A stretch of 64,000 bases of DNA, taken from contig JAKCFJ010000002.1 of NCBI GenBank assembly GCA_025041175.1, positions 620,001 to 684,000 of the forward strand. The letters are read 5' to 3'. The DNA comes from Halobacteriales archaeon YIM A00010. Its GTDB lineage: Archaea; Halobacteriota; Halobacteria; Halobacteriales; Haloarculaceae. The notes below the pieces were generated by a model. It made no database searches. It was not told the DNA's origin and was given only the letters and a program-made list of their open reading frames with translations. Both the position numbers and the translations under genes were made by a program. Of this stretch, positions 62,186 to 64,000 are shown in pieces (the first letter of the stretch is position 1; each line of letters begins with the position of its first letter).

Positions 62186-62684
62186 GCAGGACGTCCAGGA
62201 CCCACCCCCGCAACGGCGCCCGGTCGGAACAGTCGCTGACAGTCGGTTCTGGCGAAACGCCAGCGATGCATCTCTGCAATCTGGATGCCAGCTACCATCA
62301 CAACTAGATATTCAACTGCGAGTATATTAGGTCTTGCTTCCTCCTAGGGAAGTTCTCTATCTCAATGAAATCTCGATACCTTCAAACACGCTATTTCCCC
62401 CGAATACATACCCGAATATACAAAGATATGATAACACTAGAAAAGAGAGAGTAAACAGTCACTCGTACGCATCAACGATCAGGGCGGGATACTCACTCGA
62501 ACGAGGATGGCGAATTCGGTGGGCGTTCGGTCATTTCACGTCCATCCCCACAACTTCCATGTTCACATACCTGAACCCTGAGAACACCAGGTCTGTTGAG
62601 ATCGTAATCGAGTTGAGTCAGCCCACTCAACGTACGATCGATACAAAAAGAATATAATATGATATTTTCTAATCTTAGACAAGT
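62186..62684. other. intergenic stretch, no gene seen
   Basis: About 500 nt. AT-rich after 62330. AT-rich TATAATATGATATTTTC near 62652-62668 may be the PadR gene's promoter. Confidence 0.4.
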
Positions 62685-62960
62685 ATGCATGATTTGACCG
62701 GATTCCAACGGGACCTGCTGTACGTGATCGCTGGCAGCGATGACCCCCACGGCCTGGCGATCAAAGACGAACTCGACGACTACTACAAGACAGAAGTCCA
62801 CCACGGGCGGTTGTACCCGAACCTCGACACGCTCGTGGAGAAAGGGTTGGTCGAGAAGGGCAAACAGGACCGTCGGACGAACTACTACACGCTCACGCGT
62901 CGTGGAGACCGCGAGATCGACGCCCGCGACGACTGGGAAGCTCAATACGTTACCGAGTGA
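62685..62960 (+). CDS. PadR-family transcriptional regulator
   Basis: 91 residues, a complete haloarchaeal PadR winged helix: MHDLTGFQRDLLYVIAGSDD, PHGLAIKDELDDYYKTEVHH, then RLYPNLDTLVEKGLVEKGKQ and the wing RRTNYYTLTRRG. A truncated homolog lies at 15945. Such short PadR proteins act as dimeric repressors, often of efflux or stress genes. No obvious target lies nearby. Confidence 0.9.
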   Translation: MHDLTGFQRDLLYVIAGSDDPHGLAIKDELDDYYKTEVHHGRLYPNLDTLVEKGLVEKGKQDRRTNYYTLTRRGDREIDARDDWEAQYVTE

Positions 62961-63055
62961 CGTCTGCTCGGCCGATGTGATCGCTGTTCGGGGTATAAAC
63001 TATTCGAGACGTATCTTTTCATGTGGGCCAATATGGTAGACGTGGAGGACGTCGC

Positions 63056-63652
63056 TTAGACTCCATCTGGCCGTCCATAGTCAGCCAAGAACGGATCGTT
63101 ATCGATCACGACGAAGTTCTCCGCCCGAAGCTCTTGGAGATTGAGCGGCAGCATCGCCAGCTCCGCCCTCGCACGTTCCAAGAGTGCACGGCCCTCCTCT
63201 TTTGGTCGGTCTGTGAGTGGTTCGCCGTATGGCATAATCAGCCATCGGAATCGCCGTCGATGATGATCGGGCACCGGAAGCAGCGGCCAGTCACCGGAGA
63301 CACCATGGCGATGCCAGAGTACCGCTTCACGTTTATTTTGGACGAACCCAGCGGAAAACAGATCGTCGCCGAACCGAGCCATTTTCACGACGAAGTTTGC
63401 CAGTGACGACTCGGCGGGAAACCGAAGCACACAGCGCGCGACACCGATGCCAACGAGCTCAAACCCGTCCTCAAGTAAGGGAGCAAGTATCGATCGTTCA
63501 CGTTCATGAATCGTCGCTCGTTTCTCACTATCGGGTGATTGACCATCGCGCACAGTCTCCGGATCAAGGCGGTCAGCACAGTAACAGAGATCAGTCGCAA
63601 CGCGAGTGAGCCGTTGTCGTTCGTCATCCGTGAGTAATTGGTTGGTGGTCAT
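63056..63652 (-). CDS. hypothetical protein with kinase-fold-like features
   Basis: 198 residues. FELVGIGVARCVLRFP, then NFVVKMARFG and, near the end, ELRAENFVVIDNDPFLADYG resemble in order a glycine loop region, a beta-3 lysine and the D(F/Y)G end of a protein-kinase-like fold. The lobe between them is much shorter than in true kinases. It could be a reduced or inactive kinase-like protein. From 63653 to 63966 I see no gene. Confidence 0.6.
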   Translation of the reverse strand: MTTNQLLTDDERQRLTRVATDLCYCADRLDPETVRDGQSPDSEKRATIHERERSILAPLLEDGFELVGIGVARCVLRFPAESSLANFVVKMARFGDDLFSAGFVQNKREAVLWHRHGVSGDWPLLPVPDHHRRRFRWLIMPYGEPLTDRPKEEGRALLERARAELAMLPLNLQELRAENFVVIDNDPFLADYGRPDGV

Positions 63653-63966
63653 ATTCTATACTCAAAGAGACATCCGATAAATCATTCCACCATCGTCTCC
63701 GACCTTCAGCAACCTTCAGCCCGATCTCGATACCACAGAGGGACGTGGAGCGGCCGTCGAACAGTATGCACGAACCGCGTTCGAGGAGATCGTTGGAACG
63801 TGATGTTTCTCGGTGCCGACTCGCTTGGCGAGGTAGACGTCCAGTGAGGGTGTCCTAGAATAGCTCTCATACCCTCTTTTCGATCCTCCGATGAGTAGTA
63901 TGTTCATAGAACCGATATATTGTTCTATCTAAAAGCTTAATTCACCGGAAGTCGAACGAGAACACC

Positions 63967-64000
63967 GTGTCTGCCGAAGGAGATGACCAAATAGACCCGA
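63967..64000 (+). CDS. probable start of a gene cut by the right edge
   Basis: GTG at 63967 opens VSAEGDDQIDP and runs off the window. A TATA-like TATCTAAAAGCTTAATT (about 63926-63942) lies 26-40 nt upstream, as for a leaderless transcript. Too short to identify. Confidence 0.35.
   Translation, partial: MSAEGDDQIDP

Noticed and set aside
1-64000. tRNA or rRNA genes
   Set aside because: I found no cloverleaf-type sequence with a GTTCRANYC arm and no rRNA signature by reading; a covariance-model search would be needed to exclude tRNAs firmly.

Overview
This is haloarchaeal DNA (class Halobacteria). The proteins are acidic, TATA-like promoters precede many genes, most leaders are short, and several families are typical of haloarchaea: six HTH-10 (bacterio-opsin-activator type) regulators, Orc1/Cdc6, Tat-type secretion signals, PadR regulators and IS6/IS200-605 relics. 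A second family-B DNA polymerase beside an orc1 gene, a conjugation-like gene block and the density of mobile-element debris suggest a megaplasmid or a plastic chromosomal island. I cannot name the species.

Layout. 0-10 kb: a drug-type ABC ATPase cut by the left edge, three HTH-10 regulators each beside an enzyme or transporter gene, a VapBC toxin-antitoxin pair, a glycosyltransferase and a PLP-dependent sulfur amino acid enzyme. 10-16 kb: a GarR-type reductase, then a replication module (family-B polymerase with degenerate exonuclease motifs, a 53-residue companion ORF, Orc1/Cdc6) split by a palindrome-rich IS605-derived element. 16-26 kb: small metabolic genes, two more HTH-10 regulators with a shared predicted operator, and a compact SRPBCC-DoxX / DUF4166 / YndJ operon whose YndJ gene is frameshifted. 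26-36 kb: damaged recombinases, short inverted-repeat elements, a large Tat-exported lectin/beta-propeller protein, and a PQQ-propeller plus membrane-protein pair. 36-40 kb: an AT-rich island with a HEPN-motif protein, a zinc ribbon, a coiled-coil membrane protein and dead transposases.

41-47 kb is the most interesting metabolic block. An OpuC-type quaternary-amine ABC importer (binding protein, two permeases, ATPase with a CBS-like tail) is in one apparent operon with an aromatic ammonia-lyase homolog that lacks the Ala-Ser-Gly tripeptide needed to make the MIO cofactor. An HTH-10 regulator sits upstream. I propose uptake and deamination of a trimethylated histidine (ergothioneine- or hercynine-like) betaine.

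47-59 kb: an intact IS6 element, a very AT-rich stretch followed by a GC-rich palindromic non-coding stretch, then a conjugation or type-IV-secretion-like cluster on the minus strand (VirD4/HerA-like ATPase, 40-residue ORF, VirB4-like ATPase, VirB6/TrbL-like membrane protein, VirB2-like protein), with regulators at both ends. 59-64 kb: an exported beta-helix protein and a membrane-anchored surface protein, a PadR regulator, a kinase-fold-like protein and the probable start of a further gene.

Throughout, a family of ~105-111 bp inverted-repeat elements (seven copies recognised here) lies in or at the edges of genes. In three cases the element end supplies the stop codon of the neighbouring gene.
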